A DNA stretch of 64,000 nt, taken from Terriglobus albidus. GTDB taxonomy: Bacteria; Acidobacteriota; Terriglobia; Terriglobales; Acidobacteriaceae. The translations under genes were made by a program, and so were the position numbers. The notes below the pieces were generated by a model. The model had not been told where the DNA came from, searched no databases, and worked only from the letters and a program-made list of their open reading frames with translations. Shown piece after piece: positions 8,140-17,335 of this stretch (positions are counted from its first letter, which is position 1; the number at the start of each line of letters is the position of its first letter). The DNA is taken from NCBI RefSeq assembly GCF_025685425.1, contig NZ_JAGTAS010000056.1:186001-250000 (forward strand), in the 5' to 3' direction.

Positions 8140-10104
8140 ATGATGCAATCAAAGCTCTCACGACGAAAGATGCTTCAGGGAATCGGTGGCCTCGGGTTCA
8201 CGGCCACGACTCCCAACGTGTTCGCCACGCAAGCAGCGGCGACGCAGGTTCCATTGCTCAATCCTGCCCCGTCGCCTGTGGCCCGGCAGGTGACACCATT
8301 CGCGCTGAACGATGTGGAGCTAATGCCCGGGCCATTCTTTCAGGCACGGCTTCGTTGCCAGCAATATCTATTGTCACTTGAACCAGATCGCATGCTCCAT
8401 ACCTTCCGCGTGAATGCTGGTTTGCCGCCGAAGGCAGAGGTGTATGGCGGCTGGGAATCGAATTCAACGTGGGCCGACATCCACTGCCAGGGCCATACGC
8501 TGGGTCATTACCTCTCCGGCTGTGCGCTGATGTATGGCGCTACGCAAGATGCTCGTTTCAAGCAGCGGACGGATTACATCGTCTCCGAGTTACGCGACTG
8601 CCAGACTGCCAGTAAATCCGGTCTGATCACAGCGTTCCCTGAAGGCAACTCCCTGATGGAAACCGTCCTAAGTGAAGGGAAGTACACCGGGGTTCCCTGG
8701 TACACCCTTCATAAGATCTACGCCGGTCTGCGCGATGCCTGCCTCTATACGAACAACCCCACGGCAAGGGAAGTGCTGGTCCGATTCTGCGACTGGGCCC
8801 TCACCGCGACCTCTCCGCTCACTGACGCGCAGTTTCAAAAGATGCTCGAAAGTGAGCACGGGGGCATGAACGAGGTGCTTGCCGACGCCTACGCTATGAC
8901 CGGTGACGAGCGGTATCTCTCACTTGCGAACCGCTTCTGCCACCAGAGCATCCTCATCCCTCTCGCCATGAAGCGTGACTATCTCGACGGTCTCCATGCC
9001 AATACACAAATCCCGAAGATCATCGGCTTCCGCAGGCTCTACCAGGAGACAGGGCAGAAGGACTATCAAGTCGCATCCGAATTCTTCTGGAAGACGGTTG
9101 TGAACACGCGTTCCTTCGTGAACGGAAACCACGGCGACAACGAGCACTTCTTTCCGCCGGCACAGTTCAGTGAGCATGTTTTCTCAGCGAAAGCCTCCGA
9201 GACCTGCTGTGAATACAACATGCTCAAGCTGACGAAGATGTTGTTTGAAGATAATCCCTCCGCGGCTTATGCGGACTTCTACGAGCGTGCTCTCTACAAC
9301 AACATCCTTGCATCGCAAGACCCGGACACAGGAATGGTGACCTACTTCCAGGGGAACCGTCCGGGATATATGAAGCTCTATTGCACTCCCGTTGATTCGT
9401 TCTGGTGCTGCACAGGTTCAGGCATGGAGAATCATGCGAAGTACAATGAGTCCATATACTTCAAGAGTGCGGATGCGGTATACATCAACCTCTTCATCCC
9501 TTCCACGGTTCGCCTGCGGCCAGGAGTATCGCTTGCACAGACGGCGCAATTTCCCGAGCAAGCCAGCACTAAGCTGCAGTGGAAGACAGACGCACCGATT
9601 CATTTCAAGATGAAAATACGGCATCCTTACTGGTGTAAGAGCGTCACGGTCAAGATCAACGGCAAGACGGTTCTCACGTCAAAAGACGCAAGCTCCTATA
9701 TGGAGCTGGACCGCGAGTGGCACAACGGGGACGTGGTAGAGGTCGATCTTCCAATGCACCTGCGAGCAGTCGCGCTACCCGGTGAGGAGCGGATAGTTGC
9801 TTTTGTGTACGGCCCTGTTCTCCTGGCAGGAGCGCTGGGCCGCGAGGGTATCTCCACGGGCAGTGATCTGAATGTTAATGAGAGGCTCTACGGCAGTGTC
9901 CTCAATATGCCTTTCACGCCACCAACCTTATCAGGGGACCCGCACGATCTTGTGAGACAAGCAAAGCCTGCTGGAGAGGCGCTCCACTTCGACATCCCCG
10001 CGAGTGGATCTGATACGAAGGTCCGTCTTAAGCCTTACTACAAGATCGCGCACGAGAGATACGCAACCTACTGGAAGCTCTCCCCGGAAATTTCAGCGGT
10101 ATAG
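8140..10104 (+). CDS. GH127 beta-L-arabinofuranosidase family protein, Tat-exported
   Basis: Glycoside hydrolase of the GH127 (DUF1680) family (654 aa). A Tat leader is present (SRRKMLQGIGG), so it should act in the periplasm or outside. The signature metal/cysteine site is intact: E354-T-C356 in SETCCEYNM and C423-C424 in FWCCTGSG, matching the Zn-binding Glu and Cys residues and the cysteine nucleophile known from HypBA1. Characterised members release L-arabinofuranose from hydroxyproline-linked arabino-oligosaccharides or pectin side chains. Two ATGs are adjacent (8140, 8143) with only a weak upstream purine run. It closes the plus-strand sugar cluster. Confidence 0.9.
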   Translation: MMQSKLSRRKMLQGIGGLGFTATTPNVFATQAAATQVPLLNPAPSPVARQVTPFALNDVELMPGPFFQARLRCQQYLLSLEPDRMLHTFRVNAGLPPKAEVYGGWESNSTWADIHCQGHTLGHYLSGCALMYGATQDARFKQRTDYIVSELRDCQTASKSGLITAFPEGNSLMETVLSEGKYTGVPWYTLHKIYAGLRDACLYTNNPTAREVLVRFCDWALTATSPLTDAQFQKMLESEHGGMNEVLADAYAMTGDERYLSLANRFCHQSILIPLAMKRDYLDGLHANTQIPKIIGFRRLYQETGQKDYQVASEFFWKTVVNTRSFVNGNHGDNEHFFPPAQFSEHVFSAKASETCCEYNMLKLTKMLFEDNPSAAYADFYERALYNNILASQDPDTGMVTYFQGNRPGYMKLYCTPVDSFWCCTGSGMENHAKYNESIYFKSADAVYINLFIPSTVRLRPGVSLAQTAQFPEQASTKLQWKTDAPIHFKMKIRHPYWCKSVTVKINGKTVLTSKDASSYMELDREWHNGDVVEVDLPMHLRAVALPGEERIVAFVYGPVLLAGALGREGISTGSDLNVNERLYGSVLNMPFTPPTLSGDPHDLVRQAKPAGEALHFDIPASGSDTKVRLKPYYKIAHERYATYWKLSPEISAV

Positions 10105-10257
10105 GTTACGCTCTCCAGGTGATCGATTTGAGTTTGTAGGGCAGGGTGCTGGCCGTTTCGGAGTCCGTCGCCTCGCGCCTCATCGCATCTCGCGAGAGCT
10201 CGGGCTGATGGAGTGCAGCGGAACTCGCGGCTCAGAGCGGTATCCAGCACCACCGTA

Positions 10258-10274
10258 GCGAATTTTCGATTCGC
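10258..10274. terminator. Small hairpin between convergent genes
   Basis: GCGAAT and ATTCGC pair around TTTCG in the 173-base space between the convergent GH127 gene and the end of the cobalamin operon. No T-tract on either strand, so termination is a weak guess. Confidence 0.2.
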
Positions 10275-10277
10275 CGA

Positions 10278-11384
10278 TCAAGAGGAGCTGTGATTCAGCT
10301 CAGATAAGGATTTTTCGATTGCAACTGTTAGCTGGTTATTTTCCGTGGGCGTTTTGATCGCGACACGGAAATGCCCTTCAGATAAACCTTCATAGTCGGC
10401 GCAGGACCGTAGCACCACCCGGTGTTCCGTAATCATGAGCTGCCAAAAGGCAAAGGCATCAATCTCGGGTGGGATACGAAAGAGAAGGAAGTTTGCCGCT
10501 GCGGGATAAATAGGAAGCGACAGTCGTCTCAGGTTTCGCTCAAGCGTTCTCCTTCGTTCGAGATTGTTTGATCGAGTGCGTAATGCATAAGGGTGGTCGT
10601 CGAGAGCTGCGATGACTGCTCGCGAAGCGAGCGTCGTGATTGGCCAGGGCGGGAGGGCTTCGCTTATCGACGTCGCCAGCGATGGATGTGCAACTGCATA
10701 AGCGACGCGCAGCCCCGGAATGCCATGGAACTTCGTCACCGAACGGAAGACGATGAGGTTCGCTGATCGTTGCGCTTTTGCTGTGAGGGAGAGTTCAGGT
10801 ACGTAGTCGATGAACGCCTCGTCGAGCAGGATATAAATGTTTCTTTTAGAGGCTTCTTCAACGAGCCTTTCGAAAAATGACGGGTGCTGGCAGATGCCCG
10901 AAGGGTTTTGCGGATTCGCCAGCAGAATGGCATCGCACCCCCGGTCAAGCATCCTGTTTACGTCGTATTCAAAAGATCTTTCTGCAGATGCAACCTCTAT
11001 CTCAATCTCGACTCCCAGACGTTCGAGCGTCCTCCTGTATTCCACGAACGCAGGCACGACAAGCAGGCAGCGGCGTATCGAGAACGCACGTAGGGCGGCT
11101 TCGAGAAGTGGTACAAAACCATTCGCGACGATGATGTTGCCAGGTAAAACCTCTGAGTAGTTTGCGATGGCCTCTTTGAGATTCGTCGAGTCGAGGTCTG
11201 GATAAGCGGTGATTGTTTCGATCTCTTCGAGGCTTGCTCGCAAGGCGGACAGGACAGATGCAGGAGGGCCATCCGGATTAATGTTGGCGCTGAAATCGAG
11301 AAGGCAGGATACGGGAATGCCGAACCTGTTCGAGATTGATTGGAGCTGACCACCATGTTGTGGATAGTGCCCTGAACTATGCAT
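10278..11384 (-). CDS. cobD: L-threonine-O-3-phosphate decarboxylase
   Basis: PLP-dependent aminotransferase-fold enzyme (368 aa) that makes (R)-1-aminopropan-2-ol phosphate, the linker joining corrin to the nucleotide loop. The N-terminus GHYPQHGGQL and the D-F-S-A-N-I-N-P motif are typical of CobD rather than histidinol-phosphate aminotransferase. NPQNPSG and LLDEAFIDY are the PLP-binding motifs and K218 (SVTKFHGIPGLR) is the Schiff-base lysine. It is the last gene of the cobalamin operon and its ATG shares one base with the stop of cbiB. Symbol follows Salmonella usage. Confidence 0.9.
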   Translation of the reverse strand: MHSSGHYPQHGGQLQSISNRFGIPVSCLLDFSANINPDGPPASVLSALRASLEEIETITAYPDLDSTNLKEAIANYSEVLPGNIIVANGFVPLLEAALRAFSIRRCLLVVPAFVEYRRTLERLGVEIEIEVASAERSFEYDVNRMLDRGCDAILLANPQNPSGICQHPSFFERLVEEASKRNIYILLDEAFIDYVPELSLTAKAQRSANLIVFRSVTKFHGIPGLRVAYAVAHPSLATSISEALPPWPITTLASRAVIAALDDHPYALRTRSNNLERRRTLERNLRRLSLPIYPAAANFLLFRIPPEIDAFAFWQLMITEHRVVLRSCADYEGLSEGHFRVAIKTPTENNQLTVAIEKSLSELNHSSS

Positions 11385-12355
11385 TAATCGCGTCTCCTGG
11401 GCTTTCGAAGGGCCGTGATGAATAGGCCAAGGCCAAGACCAATGACGGTTGCGACCGATACGATGCGGATGGCCTGGACTACTTTTCTTGAATCGGGGGC
11501 AGCAAACTCGTCACCGATCCGTTGCCCCCGAATCAGTTCCCCTGCATAGGTGTTATCGCCGCCGAGAGCGACATGCAGCGCTCCCGCCATCGCGCTTTCC
11601 GGTTGGCCTGCATTGGGACTCTTGTGCTTTGTGTTGTCGCGCCGCCATGTGTCCCATGCGGACGATGCTTCCGCACCCTTTACAAGTTGCGCGGCTCCAA
11701 TAATGCTAAGAGCGCAAAGTCTTGATGGGAGAAAGTTCGCTGCGTCATCGCAACGGGCCGCGAATTTACCAAAGTAGAAGTAGCGATCATCGGCATGACC
11801 GATCATGGAATCGAGCGTATTGATGGACTTGTAGGCCATGGCGAGCGGTACACCACCAAGAGCCATATAAAAGAGCGGCGCCATAATGCCATCGGATGCG
11901 CTCTCTGCAACCGTTTCAATGACGGCGCGGCTGATCTCCTCGGGGTTCAGATGCTCGGTGTCACGGCCTACAATCCTTGACAGCCGCTTACGTGCAAGGG
12001 GGAGATTATTTGCATCGAGAGCCTGCGTGACTGCTCTCGCCTCCTGCTCGAGGTTGCGCGCTGCGAGACAGGTCCAGCCCAGAAGCAACTCCACAACTTC
12101 TCCTAGTCGTGCGGAGCGCCGACGGACTATGCGAGGGAGGGCCGCGGTAAGCCAATAGGTCGATCCAACGATCGCGATGGTGAGCACCGCACCGTTGATC
12201 AGCTCGGAACGAGCTGACTGATCTCGACAGCGCAGGGCTGCCTCTCCACGTGAGATCGCGGAACCGATCAGCCTGACCGGATGGGGAAACCACTCAGGGT
12301 CTCCTGCGAGTTGGTCAGCCAGATACGTCGAGATGAGGAGAGTCGCACGGTTCAA
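11384..12355 (-). CDS. cbiB: Adenosylcobinamide-phosphate synthase
   Basis: Integral membrane enzyme (323 aa) that attaches aminopropanol phosphate to adenosylcobyric acid. The start (LLISTYLADQLAGDPEWFPHPVRLIG) is the diagnostic CbiB N-terminus, and several hydrophobic segments follow (YWLTAALPRIV, IMAPLFYMALGGVPLAM, ATVIGLGLGLFI). ATGA overlap with cobQ upstream and TAATG overlap with cobD downstream show translational coupling with the gene that makes its co-substrate. Confidence 0.93.
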   Translation of the reverse strand: MNRATLLISTYLADQLAGDPEWFPHPVRLIGSAISRGEAALRCRDQSARSELINGAVLTIAIVGSTYWLTAALPRIVRRRSARLGEVVELLLGWTCLAARNLEQEARAVTQALDANNLPLARKRLSRIVGRDTEHLNPEEISRAVIETVAESASDGIMAPLFYMALGGVPLAMAYKSINTLDSMIGHADDRYFYFGKFAARCDDAANFLPSRLCALSIIGAAQLVKGAEASSAWDTWRRDNTKHKSPNAGQPESAMAGALHVALGGDNTYAGELIRGQRIGDEFAAPDSRKVVQAIRIVSVATVIGLGLGLFITALRKPRRRD

Positions 12356-13929
12356 TGCTGCTCCTTTTTATGCAGCTCTTCACGATATGCGAGACCGGTA
12401 AGATCAAAGATCTTCGTCAAATCAATTGAGTCTCGCACGGTAGCTGCGAGGCGGTTGAGAGATTGCTCTCGTCGCTGCTTCCAGTTTTCGAGCTTTTGCG
12501 GAGCAGAAAGATGACAAAACTTTCGAGCCGCTGCGAGAAATGAATGACGGAAATCATCTGCGTCGAAGATGCCATGGAGATAAGTTCCAAATACATTGCC
12601 TCTGTCCGTTATGCAGCCATCGAGAAAAGGGTTGTCGCCGCGTTCGTTAGCCAGGCGCGCAAATGGAGCCGCTCCATCGAGATACTCAGTCTCGCCGATG
12701 TGAATCTCATAGCCACTCACACTTGTTGAAGTGACGGGCTGCCCGAAGAGAGAAGGCGTGAGTAAATGACCATAACTAATACGGGTCATTTTGTTAGGCT
12801 GCATACTCGTGCGTATGGCGAGCAGCCCGAGACCGTTGATGGTGGATGCGCTCTCCATCTTGAGAGGGTCAGCTATTTCTGTGCCAAGGATCTGCATGCC
12901 GCCGCATATTCCGACAATCAAGCATGTATCGGCGTAGCTCAATATGGCAGTGTCGATATTCTGGGAGCGCATCCAAAGGAGATCGTCGGCAGTCTGTTTG
13001 CTGCCGGGAATGATGATAACGTCGGCACCGCCGAGTTGATCGGGCGTTCTGCAGAACTGCAGAGATACACAAGGTTCTGCGTTCAGCGCGTCGAAGTCAG
13101 TGAAGTTTGAAAAAGATGGTAAAGCTATCACGGCGATTCTCAAACGCCTCGACGGATCGTTGGATGGTTGCCACGATAGGTTCGGCTGGGAATCAAGATC
13201 GGGAAGCCCCAGGCTATCTTCCTCGTCAAGCGAGAGCCCGGGGATATATGGCACGACACCGATGCAGGGCTTGCCAAGGCGATCCTCAATCATGCGAATA
13301 CCGGGCTCCAGTAGTTTCACATCGCCACGAAATCTATTGATGATAAATCCGGCGATTCGAGCGCGTTCATGGAACTCGAGCAGTTCAACGGTGCCGAGGA
13401 GCGATGCAAAGACGCCGCCGCGATCGATGTCTCCAATCAGGATGCATGACGCATCTGCGAACTCGGCCATGCGCATGTTAACGATGTCCTGAGACTTGAG
13501 ATTGATCTCGGCGGGGGATCCCGCTCCCTCGAGGACGATGACATCGTTCTGCGAGGCGAGTGTCTGATAGCTCTCGCACACAAGCGGAAACAGTTCGCTG
13601 ACCCTTCGCAGGTGATAGTCAGCAGCAGAGAGATTGCCCCATATCTTGCCATGGACAACAATCTGCGAGGTCATACTGCCGCTTGGCTTGAGCAGGATGG
13701 GATTCATGTGGACGGATGGCAGGATGCAAGCGGCCTCAGCCTGGAGCGCCTGGGCGCGGCCTATCTCGAGTCCCTCGTGTGTCACCGCAGAGTTGAGAGA
13801 CATGTTCTGTGACTTGAAGGGCGCTACACGATAGCCTTCCTGGGCAAAGATGCGGCAAAGCGCCGCGGTGAGCAGTGACTTGCCGACATGCGAGCTGGTT
13901 CCCAGCAGCATAATGGAACGTGCTGTCAT
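12352..13929 (-). CDS. cobQ: Cobyric acid synthase (amidating)
   Basis: Glutamine-dependent amidotransferase (525 aa) adding four amides to adenosylcobyrinic acid a,c-diamide. The frame extends upstream, but ATG 13929 gives the normal N-terminus (MTARSIMLLGTSSHVGKS) and an ATGA overlap with the stop of bluB. The P-loop-like GTSSHVGKS, the APFKSQNMSLNS motif, and the C-terminal GATase with nucleophile Cys in VGICGGMQILG and His in GTYLHGIFD are all visible. Normal length for the family. Confidence 0.95.
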   Translation of the reverse strand: MTARSIMLLGTSSHVGKSLLTAALCRIFAQEGYRVAPFKSQNMSLNSAVTHEGLEIGRAQALQAEAACILPSVHMNPILLKPSGSMTSQIVVHGKIWGNLSAADYHLRRVSELFPLVCESYQTLASQNDVIVLEGAGSPAEINLKSQDIVNMRMAEFADASCILIGDIDRGGVFASLLGTVELLEFHERARIAGFIINRFRGDVKLLEPGIRMIEDRLGKPCIGVVPYIPGLSLDEEDSLGLPDLDSQPNLSWQPSNDPSRRLRIAVIALPSFSNFTDFDALNAEPCVSLQFCRTPDQLGGADVIIIPGSKQTADDLLWMRSQNIDTAILSYADTCLIVGICGGMQILGTEIADPLKMESASTINGLGLLAIRTSMQPNKMTRISYGHLLTPSLFGQPVTSTSVSGYEIHIGETEYLDGAAPFARLANERGDNPFLDGCITDRGNVFGTYLHGIFDADDFRHSFLAAARKFCHLSAPQKLENWKQRREQSLNRLAATVRDSIDLTKIFDLTGLAYREELHKKEQH

Positions 13930-14594
13930 GGCCGACTCTCTGCATGATAGAAATCGTAGAAGACCGTGGTCTCCAGGGGAACGCGCTTCTCCCATCCAGC
14001 GCGCTGCAGGTCAGGCTCAGTTCCGAATTCCTCAACGTAGCCAACGCAGAGATAGGCGACTGGAAGAATGTGTTCGGGGATGCGGAGTACCGCCCGCAGG
14101 CGTGCGGGATCAAGGATACTAACCCAGCCAACTCCTATGCCTTCAGCACGCGCCGCAAGCCACAGGTTCTGTATCGCGCAAACCGTCGAGTAAGCAGCGG
14201 TCTCGGGCATGCTGAGACGGCCGAGGCCGTGACCCCGTTGGCTATGTGTGTCGCAGACAACGCAGATATTCTGTGGAGCTTCGAGAATGCCCTCAAGCTT
14301 CAGGGAATCGTATTGCTCCTTCCTGTCACCCTCATAGAGTTCTCGTGCCTGCGCGTTTGCATCCTTGAAAATGTCGTAAACGGCCCGGCGAGTGGTGTCA
14401 TTTCGGATCACAATGAAGCGCGACGGCTGCATCAATCCAACCGAAGGCGCATTGTGAGCCGCGGAGAGCAGCCTCTTGAGTATCTCGTCGGGTAGGGGAC
14501 GGCTGGTGAATCCACGCCGGACGTCTCTGCGCAGGGCGATAGCTCGATAGATAGCCAGACGATCGGCATCGCTGAAAGGTTGATCTGCCGACAT
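13926..14594 (-). CDS. bluB: 5,6-dimethylbenzimidazole synthase
   Basis: Flavin-destructase of the nitroreductase fold (222 aa) that converts reduced FMN to DMB, the lower ligand of cobalamin. ATG 14594 (MSADQPFSDADRLAIYRAI) overlaps the adenosyltransferase stop by one base (TGATG), so the long upstream extension of the frame is not used. Typical BluB features are the RRDVRRGF motif near residue 25, the NAPSVGLMQPSRF stretch and EGIGVGWVSILD. Oxygen is needed for this reaction, so the host is likely aerobic and makes its own DMB. Confidence 0.94.
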   Translation of the reverse strand: MSADQPFSDADRLAIYRAIALRRDVRRGFTSRPLPDEILKRLLSAAHNAPSVGLMQPSRFIVIRNDTTRRAVYDIFKDANAQARELYEGDRKEQYDSLKLEGILEAPQNICVVCDTHSQRGHGLGRLSMPETAAYSTVCAIQNLWLAARAEGIGVGWVSILDPARLRAVLRIPEHILPVAYLCVGYVEEFGTEPDLQRAGWEKRVPLETTVFYDFYHAESRP

Positions 14595-15169
14595 CACCAG
14601 GCTCTCGACCATCTGGGACCGCCTTTTGACTCGGGACGGAGCCGCGACTCGACACCAGCCAACACTTCGATCCTCCGGCCGAAGAGCCAGATAACATCCG
14701 ATAGCCGGTTGAGGTACGGCAGGATGGTCGGTTGAACGATTCCACCGTTTTCGACGAATCGGACGGCAGCACGTTCGGCTCGACGGCAGACGGTTCGGGC
14801 GACCTCGTAGGCTGCAGATTGAGTGTGAGCCCCGGGTAGTGACCAATCAGAAAGAATACCTTCCGTAGCTTCGATCTGATGTACGAGACCAGTGAGCATA
14901 TCGACGTCTTCCTGGCTGATCACAGGTGGTTGCTTTTTGCTCTCCGGTGGTGTCGCGAGTGCGGAGCCTACCCGGAAGAGCGTGCGCTGAATCGCTTCGG
15001 TCCAGTCTGCGATCTCCTTCTGTTGACAGATGCTGCGAGCGAATCCGAGAGCGCAGTTCAGTTCGTCGACCGTGCCGTAGGCCTCAACACGAAGGTCTGC
15101 CTTAGAGACGCGAATACCACCGGCCAGGCCAGTCTCTCCTCCGTCACCACGTTTGGTTGCGATGCTCAT
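14594..15169 (-). CDS. PduO-type ATP:cob(I)alamin adenosyltransferase
   Basis: Corrinoid adenosyltransferase (191 aa) of the PduO family; transfers the adenosyl group of ATP to Co(I) corrinoid. The N-terminal ATKRGDGGETGLAGG is the ATP-binding signature, and SRRAERAAV-type residues appear in CRRAERAAVRF followed by YLNRLSDVIWLFGR. Two bases separate it from the uncharacterised gene upstream, and its stop overlaps bluB. Could be called cobO/mmaB/pduO; sequence alone does not decide a symbol. Confidence 0.93.
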   Translation of the reverse strand: MSIATKRGDGGETGLAGGIRVSKADLRVEAYGTVDELNCALGFARSICQQKEIADWTEAIQRTLFRVGSALATPPESKKQPPVISQEDVDMLTGLVHQIEATEGILSDWSLPGAHTQSAAYEVARTVCRRAERAAVRFVENGGIVQPTILPYLNRLSDVIWLFGRRIEVLAGVESRLRPESKGGPRWSRAW

Positions 15170-15171
15170 GT

Positions 15172-15984
15172 TTATTCTCCTGCTTTTGACTCTGGAACCA
15201 GAGTGTCTTCAATGGTTAAACGCAGCGTTCTGATCAGTCGAGGACGATCGTATTCGTTGACGAGGTCATCTTCAAGAAAGTCCGTCACGAGTGGAGGAGC
15301 CTGGGAGAAGAGGATCTTTTCCGGGAAGAACCATGGCTGATTGGCGCCAACCTGTTCGATTGTCTCGGCATTAATGATGACTGCGGGCACGTGGTGGATG
15401 TCTGCCTTGAGAAGAGAATAGGCCCGGTGATAACCGTCGCGCAGGAACCAACGGCCTGCATAGCTGGCGACCTCGAAAAAAGGACTCCCGGTGTGAACAG
15501 TGATCGGAAATGTCGCGTCATTCGTCATCCGAATATGGGTGTTTGGGTTGTCGGAACGCAGTACCAGGGTGTTCCTCGATGGATCATGTGTCTTGTCAAA
15601 CTCCGGCGGCTTTACTGTTCCGAATGAATGCTCGATAAGAGCCGGCCAGTCACCCGCGGCGGGAGGAAGAGGATGAGAGATTTCTTGTGGGAAATATAAC
15701 CTGCGTTGAAACGCGATGAGCGATCTCAGGTCCACAATGCCCAAGGTCCATGAGAGTCCGGACATTTCCTCGAGGAGATCGGAGCGGGAGGCATGTGGCT
15801 CAAGAAGATCCTTCAACTGATGCGATTCTGACGCACACACGGGATCGAGCTGTGTGAAAGCGGGTCGATGCTGCAGGAATGCCCGGGCTCGTAGAAGCTT
15901 GTCGCCATTGATAAGCGGTCGATATTGGTAGTCATCCAGATCCCAGCCGGCGAGTTCGCGAATGTGCACGCGTTTCGTGGTCAT
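15172..15984 (-). CDS. Uncharacterised protein with ParB-like DGYHR motif in the cobalamin operon
   Basis: Not recognised (270 aa). It is a real gene: it overlaps cobC by four bases (ATGA) and ends two bases before the adenosyltransferase. The only motif I can see is WFLRDGYHRAYSL (D183-G-Y-H186-R187) followed by a short strand HVPAVII, which is the layout of the ParB/sulfiredoxin nucleotide-binding loop. The N-terminal half is predicted soluble and mostly polar, with no leader, membrane segment or zinc motif. Placement among nucleotide-loop and adenosylation genes suggests a corrinoid-related role, perhaps ATP- or CTP-dependent; this is inference. It could also be an unrelated passenger. Confidence 0.75.
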   Translation of the reverse strand: MTTKRVHIRELAGWDLDDYQYRPLINGDKLLRARAFLQHRPAFTQLDPVCASESHQLKDLLEPHASRSDLLEEMSGLSWTLGIVDLRSLIAFQRRLYFPQEISHPLPPAAGDWPALIEHSFGTVKPPEFDKTHDPSRNTLVLRSDNPNTHIRMTNDATFPITVHTGSPFFEVASYAGRWFLRDGYHRAYSLLKADIHHVPAVIINAETIEQVGANQPWFFPEKILFSQAPPLVTDFLEDDLVNEYDRPRLIRTLRLTIEDTLVPESKAGE

Positions 15985-16559
15985 CGCACTACCTCACGGG
16001 TTGTTGCAGCATCTCCAAGTTCAAATGAGCAGCAGTATTCCCTGGTGATTTCGTATGCTTCTTGCTGCCCGCAGCCCAGAAGTCCGCAGAGCACGAGACG
16101 CATTATACCCGCATGCGTGACGACCACGGCTTTCCTGTCTGGCTCTCCATCCCGTAGGCATCTAACGGCTTGCATGACTCGGTCTTCGAAGGCGGCAAAC
16201 AATTCGCCATTGGGTGATGGCATAGAAGGGAAGCACTTAAGCCACTTGTGGGCGTAGTCCGGATCGCGCTCTTCAATCTCTTTCCACGTCAGCCCCTCCC
16301 AATCACCGAAATAAATCTCCCGCAGAGTGGAGTCTTTATGAAGTGGCAGGTGGAAGGCCGCTGCGATGGGCGTCGCTGTGTCCAGGGCTCGTCTCAGATC
16401 GCTGCTGTAGATGGCATCGAACTTCTGTTTGTCGCCGAGATGCGATATGAGGTCCAAGACCTGTTTCCGGCCTGCTTCATTGATGGAAGGATCCGAATGT
16501 CCGCAGAACTTGCCTGCCATGTCGGTTTCGGCGTGACGGACGAATACAAGATGGCTCAT
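15981..16559 (-). CDS. cobC: Alpha-ribazole-5'-phosphate phosphatase (histidine phosphatase family)
   Basis: Phosphoglycerate-mutase-like phosphatase (192 aa). ATG 16559 gives MSHLVFVRHAETD and an ATGA overlap with cobS; an ATG nine bases earlier is less likely. The catalytic loop is V-R-H-A-E-T (A in place of the common G of RHG), with R in SSDLRRALDTA, E in LREIYFGDWEG and the second His in VVVTHAGIMR. In the pathway it removes phosphate from alpha-ribazole phosphate or adenosylcobalamin phosphate. Family members are broad, but operon context supports CobC. Confidence 0.88.
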   Translation of the reverse strand: MSHLVFVRHAETDMAGKFCGHSDPSINEAGRKQVLDLISHLGDKQKFDAIYSSDLRRALDTATPIAAAFHLPLHKDSTLREIYFGDWEGLTWKEIEERDPDYAHKWLKCFPSMPSPNGELFAAFEDRVMQAVRCLRDGEPDRKAVVVTHAGIMRLVLCGLLGCGQQEAYEITREYCCSFELGDAATTREVVR

Positions 16560-17335
16560 AGAATCCACGCTCCACAGAGATAAACGCCAATCTCAGTAAT
16601 CTGAATTGTGGCGCCGAAACAGTCACCGGTAACACCTCCGATGCGCCGCTTGTAATAAATGGCGGTAAGCCATGTAATAGCAATGCTTGCCAGTAGCGGG
16701 GCGATTGCGCGCCCTCTTAGCAGCACGATAGGAATAGCAGAACTGACTACACTTCCTGCGATCAGTGAAGCAATCGTTGTACGGCTAGCGATACGCGCAC
16801 CCTGGCCGTCGGCGGGGTGCGCTCCCTCGTTGCGAGCTGCCGGAAGGAAGTAACTTAGCGGAAGTGGTGTCCACCGGCACAGTACACCCGCCGCAATGAG
16901 ATAGCCGGAAACATTCTGCGGTTGCAGCGCGGTAATCAGGAGCATACGGCCAACGAGGCTCACAATGAGCGCCATGCCTCCGTAACTTCCAATACGGCTG
17001 TCGCGGAGTATGAGGAGGATCTTTTCCCGGCTAGTACCGCCGCCAAATGCGTCGGCGACGTCGGCGAGCCCGTCCTCATGCAGACCTCCGGTAAGGCACA
17101 CAAGAAAAACGACTGTAATGAGCGCGGCTACAATTCGAGGAAGATGTGGAGCGATGAAATGATGCAGAAGCGCGCCGCACGCCCCGACGATGAGCCCGAT
17201 GATGGGGAAGAATTTGACAGATCGTGCAAGCGCTTCGGCTTCGTAGGGCCACGCGGGTACGGGCAGGCGCGTCAGGAACTGTAAGGCTGCAAGGAACTCG
17301 GAGACGGTCCGCCGAGGCAGAGTCGCTGCGCTCAT
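16556..17335 (-). CDS. cobS: Adenosylcobinamide-GDP ribazoletransferase (cobalamin synthase)
   Basis: Membrane enzyme (259 aa) joining activated cobinamide-GDP to alpha-ribazole (phosphate). The N-terminal FLAALQFLTRLPVP and KFFPIIGLIVG, the acidic motif HEDGLADVADAFGGG and the closing GGVTGDCFGATIQITE are all diagnostic. Several hydrophobic helices are evident. ATGA overlaps with both cobT before and cobC after. Confidence 0.95.
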   Translation of the reverse strand: MSAATLPRRTVSEFLAALQFLTRLPVPAWPYEAEALARSVKFFPIIGLIVGACGALLHHFIAPHLPRIVAALITVVFLVCLTGGLHEDGLADVADAFGGGTSREKILLILRDSRIGSYGGMALIVSLVGRMLLITALQPQNVSGYLIAAGVLCRWTPLPLSYFLPAARNEGAHPADGQGARIASRTTIASLIAGSVVSSAIPIVLLRGRAIAPLLASIAITWLTAIYYKRRIGGVTGDCFGATIQITEIGVYLCGAWIL

